A stretch of 64,000 nt of DNA from Paeniglutamicibacter quisquiliarum (lineage in GTDB: Bacteria; Actinomycetota; Actinomycetes; Actinomycetales; Micrococcaceae): NCBI RefSeq assembly GCF_019084045.1, contig NZ_JAHRED010000001.1, positions 62,001-126,000 of the forward strand, given 5' to 3'. Positions 16,150 through 25,382 of the stretch are shown here, in pieces (the stretch's first letter is position 1; every line of letters begins with the position of its first letter). The position numbers and the translations under genes were made by a program. Below the pieces are notes generated by a model. The model searched no databases, was not told where the DNA came from, and was given only the letters and a program-made list of their open reading frames with translations.

Positions 16150-16891
16150 CGAGTCGCTCCCGCAGCCGATGGGTGGTGTCGGCATTGAGTCCGGCCCGCT
16201 GCAGGATGGCGGCGGGGCCGCCGTCGCGTTCCAGCTCGGCGAGCATGCCCGCCATGCTGCCGGCGTGCGCCCCGAGCATCGGGTGGCCGGCGGCCCGCTC
16301 CGGGTAACCGTCGAGGGCGACCGCACTGCGCATGGCCTCCAGGCGGGCCAACACCGCCGGGACATTGGCGTGGGTGGCGGCGTAGTCCCCGATGATTGTT
16401 TCCGGTTGTGCGCCGAGCACCGAGAGGATGGCAGCGGCCAGGACTCCGGTGCGGTCCTTGCCCGCGGCGCAGTGGAAGAGCACGCCCCCGGCGGCGTCGG
16501 CGATCAGGGTCAGCGCCTGAACCAGCTGCGGCGCGCGGCTGAGGAACAATCGTGCGTACCAGGAGCCGACATCCTCCGGGGTCTTGGTGGACGCGAACAA
16601 TGCTGCCAGTGCCTGCGGGTCGGCGGAATCGTCGGTGAGCGGCAGGTGGTGCCGGGCCAGCAGGGGTCCGTCCGCGGGGCCGCTGCCGCTGCCCTCCACT
16701 TCGCCGGCCGAACGCAGGTCCAGGATGGCGCCCAGCCCGGACGCGGCGAGTGAGGCGATTTGGTCGGCCGGGGCGGACGTGATGTCATCGGCGCGCCACA
16801 GCATCGCCGGGCGCACCCGGCCACCGGCCACGGGCAGGTGGCCGAGGTCGCGCAGGTTTGCCAGGGGGGAAACCAGGGGTGTGAGTGTCAT
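16139..16891 (-). CDS. Tyrosine-specific protein phosphatase-like enzyme in the phn operon
   Basis: A 250-residue phosphatase with the cysteine P-loop FHCAAGKDRTGVLAA (Cys-x5-Arg). Preceding elements LRDLGHLPVAGGRVRP and ILDLRSAGEVEG are typical of the MptpB/SIW14-like lipid- and protein-tyrosine phosphatase family. Its ATG shares a base with the phnE stop (TAATG), so it is translationally coupled to the importer. That suggests a role in handling an imported phosphate ester or phosphonate rather than signalling, although that is inference. No signal peptide is seen. Confidence 0.82.
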   Translation of the reverse strand: MTLTPLVSPLANLRDLGHLPVAGGRVRPAMLWRADDITSAPADQIASLAASGLGAILDLRSAGEVEGSGSGPADGPLLARHHLPLTDDSADPQALAALFASTKTPEDVGSWYARLFLSRAPQLVQALTLIADAAGGVLFHCAAGKDRTGVLAAAILSVLGAQPETIIGDYAATHANVPAVLARLEAMRSAVALDGYPERAAGHPMLGAHAGSMAGMLAELERDGGPAAILQRAGLNADTTHRLRERLVED

Positions 16892-17724
16892 TAGCTCAGC
16901 TTCTTTCTGACCATTGCGCTGGCGCGGTCGATGATGGTCACCAGGACCACGATGGAAATGATGATGGCGAACATGTGGCCGTAGTCGTACAGCCGCATGG
17001 CATTGGTCAGCTCCAGGCCGATGCCGCCGGCGCCGACCAGCCCGAGCACCGTGGCGCCGCGGACGTTGCCCTCGAAGAGCAGCAGGGTGTAACTGACCAG
17101 CAGCGGCGAGGCCTGCGGCAGCACGCCGTAGCGGATCACCTGTCCGCTGGTGGCCCCGGAGGCGCGCAGTGCATTCAAGGGTGCCTCGGGCACCGATTCC
17201 ATGGATTCGGCGTACATCTTCCCGATCGATCCGATCGAGCCGAGGATGATTGCCAGGATTCCGGCGAACGGGCCCAGGCCCACGGCCGAGACGAACATGA
17301 GCGCGAAGATCAGGTCGGGTATCGACCGCAGGACGTTCAGCACGCCGCGGGTGAGGGTGTAGAGCCAGGCGGGTGCGATATTCGAGGCCGCACCGAATGC
17401 CGCCAGCAGGGACAGCAGCGCGCCGATCAGGGTGCCGACGACTGCCATCTGCACCGTCTCGGCCAGCAGGTCCAGCACGATGTCCATCTTGTCGAAGGTC
17501 GGCGGCCACATCCGCACGAGGTAGTCGCCCATCTTGGGCAGCCCCTCGGCGAGGCGTTGCAGGCTGAATCCGGATCCGGCCATGGACCACCAGACGGCGC
17601 CCGCGGCCACGGCCAGGGAGATGATTCCCGAGGCGCCGGGGGCCTGGAAGGGGCGGGCGAGCCGCAGCCTGTCCCGCTCGTCAAGGTCCGGGAGCCGGGC
17701 GGGCTTGGTGTCAGTGCTCTTCAT
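16891..17724 (-). CDS. phnE: Phosphonate-type ABC transporter permease
   Basis: A permease of about 277 residues with roughly six membrane helices. The ABC EAA-type loop ALRASGATSGQVIRYGVLPQ precedes LVGAGGIGLEL. Family features include RSIPDLIFALMFVSAVGLGP. Two ATGs are possible; the one at 17724 was chosen because AGGAAAG precedes it, and the alternative at 17745 adds seven residues. Either overlaps the phnC end. With phnC and phnD it forms a single importer for phosphonate, phosphite or a related compound. Confidence 0.85.
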   Translation of the reverse strand: MKSTDTKPARLPDLDERDRLRLARPFQAPGASGIISLAVAAGAVWWSMAGSGFSLQRLAEGLPKMGDYLVRMWPPTFDKMDIVLDLLAETVQMAVVGTLIGALLSLLAAFGAASNIAPAWLYTLTRGVLNVLRSIPDLIFALMFVSAVGLGPFAGILAIILGSIGSIGKMYAESMESVPEAPLNALRASGATSGQVIRYGVLPQASPLLVSYTLLLFEGNVRGATVLGLVGAGGIGLELTNAMRLYDYGHMFAIIISIVVLVTIIDRASAMVRKKLS

Positions 17725-18559
17725 CGTCTTCGCTTTCCTGCCCATAGATGTCTGTGACCATGTCCGGTGTCAGCGCCTCGACCGACCCGGTGTGCCGTAC
17801 CTGCCCCGCCTCGAGGGCGATAAACCTGTCGGCGTAGCGGACTGCCAGATCCACGACGTGGAGGCTGACCACCACGGGAATGCCGTCCTCGCGCGCAATG
17901 CGGCGCATCAGCCGCAGCACGGATCCGGCCAGCCGCGGGTCCAGCGACGCCACGGGTTCGTCGGCCAGGATGATGCGTGGTTCCTGCATCAGTGCCCGGG
18001 CAATGGCCACGCGCTGCTGCTGTCCGCCGGAGAGGCTGTCCGCCCGTTGGCGGGCCTTGTCGGCCAGTCCAACCCGGTCCAACAACTCCAGGGCGCGTTC
18101 GCGCTGCCGCCGCGGGAAGAATCCCAGGGCGTTGGCCGGGCCGGCGTCGTGGAGCCCGCCGGTGAGCACGTTGGTCAGTGCGCTGAGCTGCGGGACCAGA
18201 TTGAAGTGCTGGAAGACGTAGCCGACCTTGGAGCGAAGCCGCCTCATATCGGCCCCGGATGCTCCAATCACGTCCTGCCCGTCGATGGTCAATTGCGTGG
18301 CTGAGGCCGGGGCCATGCCGGTGGCGGCCTTCATGAAGGTGGATTTGCCGGAGCCCGAATGTCCAAGCAGGGCCACGACCTCGCCGGGGCGCACGTCCAG
18401 GGTGAAGCTCTCAAGGGCGGTGAAGCCGTTGGGATAGGTGACGCGCAGATCCTTGGCGACCAGCACGGGCGCGGGCAGATGCATCCCGTTCCCTGCGCTG
18501 GAATCGAGGTCGGGGCGCTTTGCTGCCGGATGTTCCGCCGGGGGAAGGTCGAGGGTCAC
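17711..18559 (-). CDS. phnC: Phosphonate-type ABC transporter ATP-binding protein
   Basis: A 282-residue ATPase. Walker A GHSGSGKST lies near residues 66-74, the Q-loop in YVFQHFNLVPQLSALTNVL is PhnC-like, the signature is SLSGGQQQR, Walker B is IILADEPVASLD, and the switch region reads VVVSLHVVDLA with the His in place. Translation starts at GTG in a GTGA overlap with the phnD stop. The N-terminal 30 residues extend beyond the usual PhnC start, but the overlap supports this start. Confidence 0.87.
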   Translation of the reverse strand: MTLDLPPAEHPAAKRPDLDSSAGNGMHLPAPVLVAKDLRVTYPNGFTALESFTLDVRPGEVVALLGHSGSGKSTFMKAATGMAPASATQLTIDGQDVIGASGADMRRLRSKVGYVFQHFNLVPQLSALTNVLTGGLHDAGPANALGFFPRRQRERALELLDRVGLADKARQRADSLSGGQQQRVAIARALMQEPRIILADEPVASLDPRLAGSVLRLMRRIAREDGIPVVVSLHVVDLAVRYADRFIALEAGQVRHTGSVEALTPDMVTDIYGQESEDDEEH

Positions 18560-19455
18560 CGCATGTCCTTGAGGTCAACGCCGACGTTCTCTGCAACCTT
18601 CAGCAAAGGCTCATAGGGTGCGATGCCGGGGTTCTTGACGTACTCGGTGGCTCCGCCAAGCGTGAGGATCTCCGGGTTGTTGGTCATCTTTTCCGGCAGC
18701 GTATCCAGCAGCTGCTGGCGGGTTTCCTCGGGCAAGTCGGGGCTGACCACGATGCCGATGCCAACCGGGATGGGGGCGGTCTCGCCGATCAGCTGCAGGT
18801 CGCTCTTCTTCAGGGCGCCGGATTCGATGATCCGATCCGCGATGGAGGAACAAGCGACGTCAACGGAGCCGTTGACCATGGCCAACAGTGCGGAGTCGTG
18901 GCCGCCGGCGAAGGCTGATTCGTAGTCTTCGCCGTCAACCAGGCCGTTGTCGGCCAGCAGGGACTTGGGCATGAAGTAGCCGGTGGTGGATCCGGGGTCG
19001 ACGAAGGAGACGGTCTTTCCGGCGACGTCAGCGATCGATTCGATGCCGCTTCCCGGCTTGGCATAGCAATAGGATGCAGGCTTCGTTGCGTCCTTGTTCC
19101 AGACGATGAGCGGATCCACCGAGCCGTTCTTGACGGCCAGGGCGGTGGAGAACGGGCTCATGACCGCCACGTCGACGTGGCCCTGGCGCACGGCCTCGAC
19201 TACCCCCAGGTAGTCGGCTGGCATCTCGCGAGAAACTTCCTTTCCCGTGGCCTCTGCGATGAACCCCTGGATGACCTTGGCTTCGGAGAGGATGTCCGGG
19301 TCGTCGGTGCCCGGGGGCATGGCAAAGACCAAGGTGTTGTCGGCGGCGGCTGCATCGGCGGACGTGGCACTGCCGCAGGCGGAAAGGGCGAACGTGCCGG
19401 CAGCGAGTATGGCTGCGGCGCAGGCGAGGCGTTGGGCGCGTTTGGCGGAGGACAT
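18556..19455 (-). CDS. phnD: Phosphonate/phosphite-type ABC substrate-binding lipoprotein
   Basis: A 299-residue PhnD/PtxB-like binding protein. The signal peptide ends in a lipobox ALSAC with lipidated Cys27. The mature part has VFAMPPGTDDPD, EAVRQGHVDVAVMSPFSTAL and FVDPGSTTGYFMPKSLL, the last being a hallmark of the PhnD family. It is the first gene of the operon (GAAAGG upstream of the ATG). The exact ligand (aminoethylphosphonate, phosphite, phosphate ester) cannot be told. Confidence 0.87.
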   Translation of the reverse strand: MSSAKRAQRLACAAAILAAGTFALSACGSATSADAAAADNTLVFAMPPGTDDPDILSEAKVIQGFIAEATGKEVSREMPADYLGVVEAVRQGHVDVAVMSPFSTALAVKNGSVDPLIVWNKDATKPASYCYAKPGSGIESIADVAGKTVSFVDPGSTTGYFMPKSLLADNGLVDGEDYESAFAGGHDSALLAMVNGSVDVACSSIADRIIESGALKKSDLQLIGETAPIPVGIGIVVSPDLPEETRQQLLDTLPEKMTNNPEILTLGGATEYVKNPGIAPYEPLLKVAENVGVDLKDMR

Positions 19456-19604
19456 GAAAGGGCCTTTCTCGAGTGTGGGTGCTTCGGGCCGTGGCGATGC
19501 CTGGGCCCGAATCGCTGCCGGCGGGGAACGCTGCCGGCACTATCGAGAATGGCGGTCCGATATTGCCGAGAATTACGAGAACGGAAGACTCGAAATGACG
19601 TGGA

Positions 19605-19618
19605 GTTGAACGTTCAAC
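19605..19618. promoter_or_regulatory. Perfect palindrome upstream of phnD
   Basis: GTTGAACGTTCAAC is a 14-base perfect palindrome about 150 bases upstream of phnD, in the 265-base gap to modC. Size and symmetry fit a TetR-type operator for the operon's own TetR. The rest of the gap holds a repeated CGCTGCCGGC and a weak GC hairpin downstream of modC, with no other clear feature. Confidence 0.5.
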
Positions 19619-19720
19619 GACGCTGATCCAAGCGACGCTTTCGAAGTCCGTTTCTTGCCTGCTGCGGCGGTTCCCGCGGACCCATTTTCAGTCCCGGCGA
19701 AGCGGGAGGGCTCCGGAAAA

Positions 19721-20767
19721 TCAGGCGGCGTAAATGGTGACAGCGGTGGCCTTGAGCACGAAGTAGGCGCGGGTCCCGGGCACCAGTCCGAGGTCGGCGA
19801 GCGCGGCCGGGGTGATGTCGGCGGCCAGCTCCCCGGCACGCACCCGGATGGCGTCGCCGTGCGGCTCCAGGTCGGTGACGGTTGCCTCGAGCATGTTGCG
19901 CGGGCTGCCATGCGGTGGATCCAGGTATACCGAAACGGCGGAAGCGGGGAATGCCGCTGCCGCGGTCTCGCCGGGGACCAGCTCGGTTTCACGGGTGCCG
20001 AAGATCCGCCCGAAGGCCGTGTCGATTCCTTCCCCGTGGGCAGTGCCGGTGACCAGGTTCAGCCCGGCGAGCCCGGCGGCGAAGCGGGATCGCGGCCGGC
20101 CCAGCACGTGGCGGGTCGGGCCCGCTTCGGTGATGCGTCCGTTCTCCAGGATGACGATCTTGTCGGCCAGCATCAGCGCATCGAGGATGTCGTGGGTGAT
20201 GATGATGGCGCTGCGGTCGGCGAGGACATGTTTGAGCAGTCGGCGCATCAGGGGTGCGGCGTGGATGTCCAGGGCCGCCATGGGTTCGTCGAGCAGCAAC
20301 AGGTCGGGTCCCGCCGCCAGCGCCCGGGCGACCGCGACCCGCTGCGCCTGTCCGCCGGACAGTTCGCCGGGCTTCCGTGCGGCCAGGGTCTGGGTGTCAG
20401 TGGCTTCGAGCCACCGGCGGGCCGCCACCCTGGATTTGGCCGCGCCGGCGCCCTTGCTCCGCGGACCGAACGCGACGTTCTCGAGCACGCTCAGGTGCGG
20501 AAAGAGCAGGGGTTCCTGCGCAAGCAACGCGGTGCCCCGGGCGTGCGGCGCCACCCAGCAGGGACGAGCGGCGGACAGGTCAAAGAGCGTGCGCTCGCCG
20601 ATGAACGCCCGTCCGGAGTCCGGGCGCAACAACCCGGCCATGATGGAGAGCAATGTCGACTTGCCGGCCCCGTTCGGTCCCAAGACCGCGAGGGTCTCGC
20701 CCCGGGCAAGGTCCAGGGAGACGTCGAAATTCCGTTCGGTGAGTGTGGCCTCGAAGTGGATCGTCAC
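19721..20767 (-). CDS. modC: Molybdate ABC transporter ATP-binding protein
   Basis: A 348-residue ATPase. Walker [11 protein letters not shown] lies near residues 29-38, the signature is ELSGGQAQR, Walker B is [12 protein letters not shown] and the switch is IIITHD. A C-terminal extension of about 110 residues from GTAHGEG on is consistent with the molybdate-binding Mop/TOBE domain of ModC ([18 protein letters not shown]). Translation starts at GTG within a GTGA overlap with modB. It is the last gene of the molybdate operon. Tungstate transport is an alternative. Confidence 0.88.
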   Translation of the reverse strand: MTIHFEATLTERNFDVSLDLARGETLAVLGPNGAGKSTLLSIMAGLLRPDSGRAFIGERTLFDLSAARPCWVAPHARGTALLAQEPLLFPHLSVLENVAFGPRSKGAGAAKSRVAARRWLEATDTQTLAARKPGELSGGQAQRVAVARALAAGPDLLLLDEPMAALDIHAAPLMRRLLKHVLADRSAIIITHDILDALMLADKIVILENGRITEAGPTRHVLGRPRSRFAAGLAGLNLVTGTAHGEGIDTAFGRIFGTRETELVPGETAAAAFPASAVSVYLDPPHGSPRNMLEATVTDLEPHGDAIRVRAGELAADITPAALADLGLVPGTRAYFVLKATAVTIYAA

Positions 20768-21615
20768 CCTGCCGCCCCCGGCCTGGCCTTCTTCGAGCGG
20801 GTGCTGCCATAGGACAGGGCCACCACGATGACGGCCACGGCAACCAGGACCAGGGACAGCGCCACCGCTGCATCGGCGTCGGTCTCGCGCTGCAGGTAGA
20901 TCTCCAGGGGCAAGGTCCGGGTAACACCCTGCAGGGATCCGGCGAAGGTCAGCGTGGCCCCGAACTCCCCGAGACTGCGCGCAAAGGAGAGGACCGCGCC
21001 CGAGGCCAGGCCAGGCAGCACCAGGGGAAGGCTCACCCGGCGCAGTACCGTGGTCGGCCGTGCACCCAGCGTTGCTGCAACGGCCTCGTATTTTCCCCCG
21101 GCGGTGCGCAGGGCACCCTCGAGGCTGACGACCAGGAAGGGCAGGGCAACGAAGGTCTGGGCCAGGATCACCGCGGTGGTGGAGAACGCGATCTGGATCC
21201 CCGCAATCTCAAGACTGCGGCCCAGCAGGCCCTGGCGCCCGAAGGTGTAAAGCAGTGCGATGCCGCCCACCACCGGCGGCAGCACCAGCGGCAGGAGCAC
21301 GAAGGCCCGCAGCACGCGCTGGCCCGGGAAGCTCCCGCGGGCCAGGACCAGTGCCAGCGGAACACCCAGGACGATGCACAGTGCGGTGCTGGCCGCCGAG
21401 GTGCGCAGGCTCAGGCCCAGTGCGCTCAGCGAGGATTCGGAGGTGACCAGCGGGATGAATTGGGACCACTTGACCTTGGCCACCATGGCGAGAAGCGGAA
21501 GCAGGACGAACAGGGCGCCCACGCACGCGAGGGCATAGATCCAGGGGGGAACCGCGCTGTATCCGGCCCCGCCGCGCCTGAACATCGGGCGGCTACGGAG
21601 TTCCAAAACCGGCAT
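20764..21615 (-). CDS. modB: Molybdate ABC transporter permease
   Basis: A 283-residue permease with five to six helices. The EAA loop [20 protein letters not shown] is followed by [20 protein letters not shown], a typical ModB segment. The start at 21615 follows AGGAAGG and overlaps modA by 23 bases; a later ATG (MFRRGG) is less well supported. Works with ModA and ModC. Confidence 0.9.
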   Translation of the reverse strand: MPVLELRSRPMFRRGGAGYSAVPPWIYALACVGALFVLLPLLAMVAKVKWSQFIPLVTSESSLSALGLSLRTSAASTALCIVLGVPLALVLARGSFPGQRVLRAFVLLPLVLPPVVGGIALLYTFGRQGLLGRSLEIAGIQIAFSTTAVILAQTFVALPFLVVSLEGALRTAGGKYEAVAATLGARPTTVLRRVSLPLVLPGLASGAVLSFARSLGEFGATLTFAGSLQGVTRTLPLEIYLQRETDADAAVALSLVLVAVAVIVVALSYGSTRSKKARPGAAG

Positions 21616-22387
21616 CGGTGAGGACCTTCCTGCCTTCGGGGCCGGCTACGAACTCGGTGAATGCATTGGCCAGGTCCTTGCTGGGGCTGGTGGCGACAGT
21701 GGCGAGGGGGTAGGTATTGACAGCCGTCTTGGCTTCGGGGAACTTAATTCCCTTGACCTTGTCGCCGGCGGCCAAGATGTCTGTGACATAGACCAGCCCG
21801 GCATCCGCCTCGCCGCTTGTCACCTTGCCCATCACATCGGTGACCGAGGATTCCTCGCTGACTGGTGCCAGGGGGGTCTTCGTGGATTCTTCCACGGCCT
21901 TGGTGGCAGTTCCGCAGGGTACCTGGGGCGCGCAAATGACGACCTTCACCCCCTGGCCGGCAAGGTCGGCAAACGTGGATATCGAGGCAGGGTTGTCCGG
22001 CGGGACCGCGATGGCAAGGGTGTTGGTTGCGAACGTTCTCGGTGCGCCGTCGAGGAGTCCCGCCTCGGACAGCTTCTCCATGTTGCCCGGGTCGGCCGAG
22101 GCAAATACGTCCGCGGGGGCACCGGCGGTGATTTGCGTGGCCAGGTCCGAGGAACCGGCGAAGCTCAGGGCGATTTTGGTGCCGGGGTGTTGTGCCTCGA
22201 AGTCGCCGGCCAGCCGCGTGAAGGTGGTCTTCAGCGAAGCCGCGGCGAACACGGTGATCTCGCCGGAAAGCCCACCTGAGGAGCCTGAAGCGCCGGCATT
22301 GTTGGCAGTGCCCGAAGTGCAGCCGGCTAGCGCGGCAGCAAGGATCGCTGCTGCCAGAAGTGTGGGGCTCTTGCGCAAGGCGCTCAT
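21593..22387 (-). CDS. modA: Molybdate ABC transporter substrate-binding lipoprotein
   Basis: A 264-residue binding protein. The signal peptide ends in ALAGC with lipidated Cys23. The mature region begins [13 protein letters not shown], the classical ModA start, and continues with [25 protein letters not shown] and [11 protein letters not shown]. It overlaps the upstream HTH-TOBE gene in an ATGA junction, so uptake and regulator genes are co-translated. Confidence 0.92.
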   Translation of the reverse strand: MSALRKSPTLLAAAILAAALAGCTSGTANNAGASGSSGGLSGEITVFAAASLKTTFTRLAGDFEAQHPGTKIALSFAGSSDLATQITAGAPADVFASADPGNMEKLSEAGLLDGAPRTFATNTLAIAVPPDNPASISTFADLAGQGVKVVICAPQVPCGTATKAVEESTKTPLAPVSEESSVTDVMGKVTSGEADAGLVYVTDILAAGDKVKGIKFPEAKTAVNTYPLATVATSPSKDLANAFTEFVAGPEGRKVLTDAGFGTP

Positions 22388-22794
22388 GCAGCGCCCTTGC
22401 CTTGCGGGGATTCGATGATGACGGTGGTTGCCTTGACCACGGCCGTGGCGATCGATCCCAGCTCGAGCCCCAGTTCACGGGCGGCTTCACTGCTCATCAG
22501 GGACACGACGCGGAACGGGCCGCATTGCAGCTCGACCTGGGCCATGACGGTGTCCATGGTGATGCCGGTGACCAATCCGACGAACCTGTTGCGCGCCGAG
22601 GATCCCACGAGCGACTGGTCATCGGGGAGTTGGGCTTGGTTGCGTGCGAGCTGGGCAAGCTCGAGTCCGTCCACGGCCGCGCGGCCGGAGGCGTCCTTGT
22701 GCGGTGTGAGGTTCCCGTTCTCGGTCCAGCGGCGAATGGTGTCGTCGCTGACCCCGAGGAAGCGGGCTGCTTCGGACACTCGAATTTTCGACAT
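22384..22794 (-). CDS. Helix-turn-helix plus Mop/TOBE molybdate-responsive protein
   Basis: A 136-residue protein with two parts: an excisionase/MerR-like helix-turn-helix in residues 1-45 (IRVSEAARFLGVSDDTIRRW) and one Mop/TOBE molybdate-binding domain in about 65-130 (SARNRFVGLVTGITMDTVMA, then VSLMSSEAARELGLELGS). It replaces the larger ModE as a likely molybdate-sensing regulator of modABC. It is first in the operon, with AGGATTGAATC before the ATG. Regulation is inferred from domain content and position. Confidence 0.83.
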   Translation of the reverse strand: MSKIRVSEAARFLGVSDDTIRRWTENGNLTPHKDASGRAAVDGLELAQLARNQAQLPDDQSLVGSSARNRFVGLVTGITMDTVMAQVELQCGPFRVVSLMSSEAARELGLELGSIATAVVKATTVIIESPQGKGAA

Positions 22795-22952
22795 GATTCA
22801 ATCCTGCCTCATATGCGGGGATTTGGGGCAAGAATCGTCGCAAATTCGACACCAGGATCAGTGCAGGGGCCGGCGAACACTGCGGAGGGGTGGGGGATGG
22901 TCCCTAGTTGAACGGCGGGCCGGTGCTGCGCAGGGGTTGCTGGTGGCTTGGC

Positions 22953-23420
22953 TCAGTCGCGAAACGCAATGCGTGAGAGCAGGTCGCGCAAGGTCTCCTG
23001 CTCGGATTGGTTCAAGCTCGCCATGGCAACGGCCTCGCCCTCGGCGGTGGCCTTGCGGGCCTTCCTGTAGAGCTGTTCGCCGGCCTTGGTGCCGGTGATG
23101 ACCTTGGAACGGCGGTCGTTGGGATCGGCGGTGCGCTCCACTAGCCCGTCGCCCTCCAAGGCATCCACCAGCGGCACGATCTGGCTCGGGTCCAGCGAGA
23201 GAAATTCCGCCAGCTCGCGCTGGGTCGGCGCCATGCCGCTGCATGCCAGGGAAAGTACGGAGTAGGAGCGGACCTTCAATCCCAGGGGGGCCAGCAGCTT
23301 GTTGGCGCGGGCGGATCCGAGCGATCTTGTGCGGGCGGTGAGGAACTCGATTTCTCCGGCCAGTTCGCTGGTCAGGAATCGGTCAATGGTGTTCATGATG
23401 GTGCCCGGCTTGGTCGCCAT
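22953..23420 (-). CDS. phdR: MarR-family regulator (PhdR/CouR-like)
   Basis: A 155-residue MarR-type winged helix protein. The recognition region TQRELAEFLSLDPSQIVPLV is followed by the wing TADPNDRRSKVITGTKAG. It is divergent from a five-enzyme phenylpropanoid-type set. In Corynebacterium (PhdR) and Rhodococcus (CouR), a MarR repressor in this position is released by hydroxycinnamoyl-CoA. That parallel is the basis for the symbol. The start at 23420 follows GGGGTAG; an alternative ATG at 23396 is possible. A strong dyad lies in the promoter gap. Confidence 0.75.
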   Translation of the reverse strand: MATKPGTIMNTIDRFLTSELAGEIEFLTARTRSLGSARANKLLAPLGLKVRSYSVLSLACSGMAPTQRELAEFLSLDPSQIVPLVDALEGDGLVERTADPNDRRSKVITGTKAGEQLYRKARKATAEGEAVAMASLNQSEQETLRDLLSRIAFRD

Positions 23421-23446
23421 GGTGCTACCCCTAGGGATCGATAAGA

Positions 23447-23480
23447 AACTTAATCGTTGACTTTATCAAGAGTTTAAGTT
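23447..23480. promoter_or_regulatory. Nested dyad, putative MarR operator A
   Basis: An outer perfect repeat AACTTAA (23447-23453) / TTAAGTT (23474-23480) surrounds an inner TTGA-CTTTA-TCAA (23457-23469) with almost the same centre. It lies between the divergent MarR and SDR genes in an AT-rich promoter stretch. The inner TTGA-N5-TCAA recurs at 27223-27235. Confidence 0.65.
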
Positions 23481-23547
23481 GTTATGTATATATCAAGGTT
23501 CCCACGACCGGGTCGGCGGGGCAATAACTACCCTCGAAGGAGCAGAC

Positions 23548-24474
23548 ATGTCACTGGCTGGAAAAGTTGCAATCGTCACCGGCAGCGGCCGCGGACTCGG
23601 CCTGAGCTACGCCCAGGAGCTCGCCCGCCAGGGTGCCGCCGTGGTCATCAACGACGTCGACGCCGACGTGGCCGCCGAGGCAGTCGCCTCGATCACGGCC
23701 GCGGGCGGCAATGCCGTGTCCGTCGTGGCACCGGTCGGTTCCACCGACACCGCCAAGTCCCTGGTGACAGCGGCAGTGGAGAACTTCGGCCGCCTCGACA
23801 TCCTGGTCACCAATGCCGGGGTGCTGCGCGACAAATCGATTCTGAAGATGACCGACGAGGACTTCGACCTGGTCATCAACGTGCACCTGCGCGGCACCTT
23901 CACCTGCGTCCGCGAGGCCTATGGCTACTTCAAGGAAAACAACATCGCCGGTCGCATCATCACCATCGGTTCGCCTACCGGCCAGCGCGGGAACTTCGGC
24001 CAGACCAACTACGCCGCCGCCAAGGCCGGGATCGTGGGCATGGTGCGCACCTGGGCCATGGAAATGAAGCGTGCAGGAGTCACCGTCAACGCCGTCATCC
24101 CGGTGGCCGCCACCGCGATGACCAAGACCGTTCCGTTCTTCGCGAAGGCCGTCGAGGCCGACGAGAGCGGCGAGGTCATGCCGGACTTCTTCCGCAAGGA
24201 GCTGGGCTTCGGCACGGCCGACGACGTCGCCGGGCTCATCGCCTTCCTCGCCTCCGAGGAAGCGGGCAGCATCACCGGCCAGGCCATCGGCGCCGGCGGG
24301 GACCGCCTGCAGTTGTGGAGCCACCCCGAGGCCATCGCCTCGGAATTCAACGACGGCGGCTGGGACTATGCCACCTTGCGCGAACGCTTCCCGTTCGGCG
24401 GCAACCTGCAGTCCGTCGGCGAGACGTTCCCCGAACTCCCCGCCGAGCTGCAGCCCGAGCCGGCCGCCAAGTAG
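23548..24474 (+). CDS. phdB: SDR 3-hydroxyacyl-CoA dehydrogenase (PhdB-like)
   Basis: A 308-residue SDR resembling the dehydrogenase part of multifunctional beta-oxidation enzymes: TGSGRGLGLSYAQELARQGA, VTNAGVLRDKSILKMTDEDF, then NYAAAKAGIVG with the YxxxK pair and a C-terminal extension. It would oxidise a 3-hydroxy-3-arylpropionyl-CoA to the 3-oxo thioester. The ATG at 23548 has GAAGGAG upstream. First gene of the catabolic run and divergent from the MarR. Role follows the phd/cou cluster model; another acyl-CoA is possible. Confidence 0.78.
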   Translation: MSLAGKVAIVTGSGRGLGLSYAQELARQGAAVVINDVDADVAAEAVASITAAGGNAVSVVAPVGSTDTAKSLVTAAVENFGRLDILVTNAGVLRDKSILKMTDEDFDLVINVHLRGTFTCVREAYGYFKENNIAGRIITIGSPTGQRGNFGQTNYAAAKAGIVGMVRTWAMEMKRAGVTVNAVIPVAATAMTKTVPFFAKAVEADESGEVMPDFFRKELGFGTADDVAGLIAFLASEEAGSITGQAIGAGGDRLQLWSHPEAIASEFNDGGWDYATLRERFPFGGNLQSVGETFPELPAELQPEPAAK

Positions 24475-24491
24475 AAAGTACCGGCACCACG

Positions 24492-25382
24492 ATGAGCGTT
24501 CGCTACGAATCCAACATCGACCTCAACGCGGTCACCGCGATCGACATGCATGTTCACGTCGAGGTCGATGACTGCGGGCACAAGGCCATGCCGGAGGACC
24601 TCTTCGAGGCCTCGGCCGCCTACTTCAAGTCCGAGGACCGCACCCCCTCGGTGGACCGCATCGCACAGGTCTACCGCGAGGCGAAGATGGCCGCGGTGCT
24701 GTTCACCGTCGATGCCCGCACCGCGCTGGGCCACGAGCCGAACTCGATCGATGACCTGGTGGCCGGGGCCGCGCGCAACAACGACGTGCTGATCCCCTTC
24801 GGGTCGGTAGACCCGCGCACCGGTCCCGCCGCGATTGCCGAGGCGCGCCGCCAGGCGGACGAGCTCGGCGTGCGCGGTTTCAAGTTCCATCCCTCGCTGC
24901 AGGGCTTCGACCCGTCAAGTGAGGAGTTCTACCCGCTCTGGGCGGCGTTGGAGGAGATCGGCTTGCCGTGCATCTTCCACACCGGCCAGAACGGCATGGG
25001 CGCCGGGCTCCCCGGCGGACGCGGCATCAAGCTGCGCTACTCCAACCCGCTGCTGCTGGACGACGTGGCGGCGGACTTCCCGGGGCTGACGATCATCATG
25101 GCCCACCCCTCGGTGCCGTGGCAGGACGAGGCGAACTCGATCGCCACGCACAAGGCGAACGTGTTCATCGACCTCTCGGGCTGGAGCCCGAGGTACTTCC
25201 CGGCATCCCTGGTGAAGATGAGCAACAACGTGCTCTCCACCAAGGTGCTCTTCGGTACCGACTACCCGCTGATTACCCCTCAGAAGTGGCTCGGAGCCTT
25301 CGCCGAGCTGCCGCTGAAGGACGAGGTGCGCCCGCTGATCCTCAAGGACAACGCGGTGCGGGTGCTGGGACTGGGCAAATAA
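24492..25382 (+). CDS. phdC: TIM-barrel amidohydrolase (PhdC/CouO-like beta-keto thioester hydrolase)
   Basis: A 296-residue amidohydrolase-2 family enzyme. Metal-binding elements are visible: DMHVHVE near the N-terminus, GFKFHPS, CIFHTGQ, IMAHPS and FGTDYPL. In phenylpropanoid clusters of C. glutamicum and Rhodococcus, this family takes the place of a thiolase and hydrolyses the 3-oxo-arylpropionyl-CoA to a hydroxybenzoate and acetyl-CoA. Its position between the SDR and acyl-CoA dehydrogenase genes fits that. The stop overlaps the next start (TAATG). Decarboxylase activity is the main alternative. Confidence 0.78.
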   Translation: MSVRYESNIDLNAVTAIDMHVHVEVDDCGHKAMPEDLFEASAAYFKSEDRTPSVDRIAQVYREAKMAAVLFTVDARTALGHEPNSIDDLVAGAARNNDVLIPFGSVDPRTGPAAIAEARRQADELGVRGFKFHPSLQGFDPSSEEFYPLWAALEEIGLPCIFHTGQNGMGAGLPGGRGIKLRYSNPLLLDDVAADFPGLTIIMAHPSVPWQDEANSIATHKANVFIDLSGWSPRYFPASLVKMSNNVLSTKVLFGTDYPLITPQKWLGAFAELPLKDEVRPLILKDNAVRVLGLGK

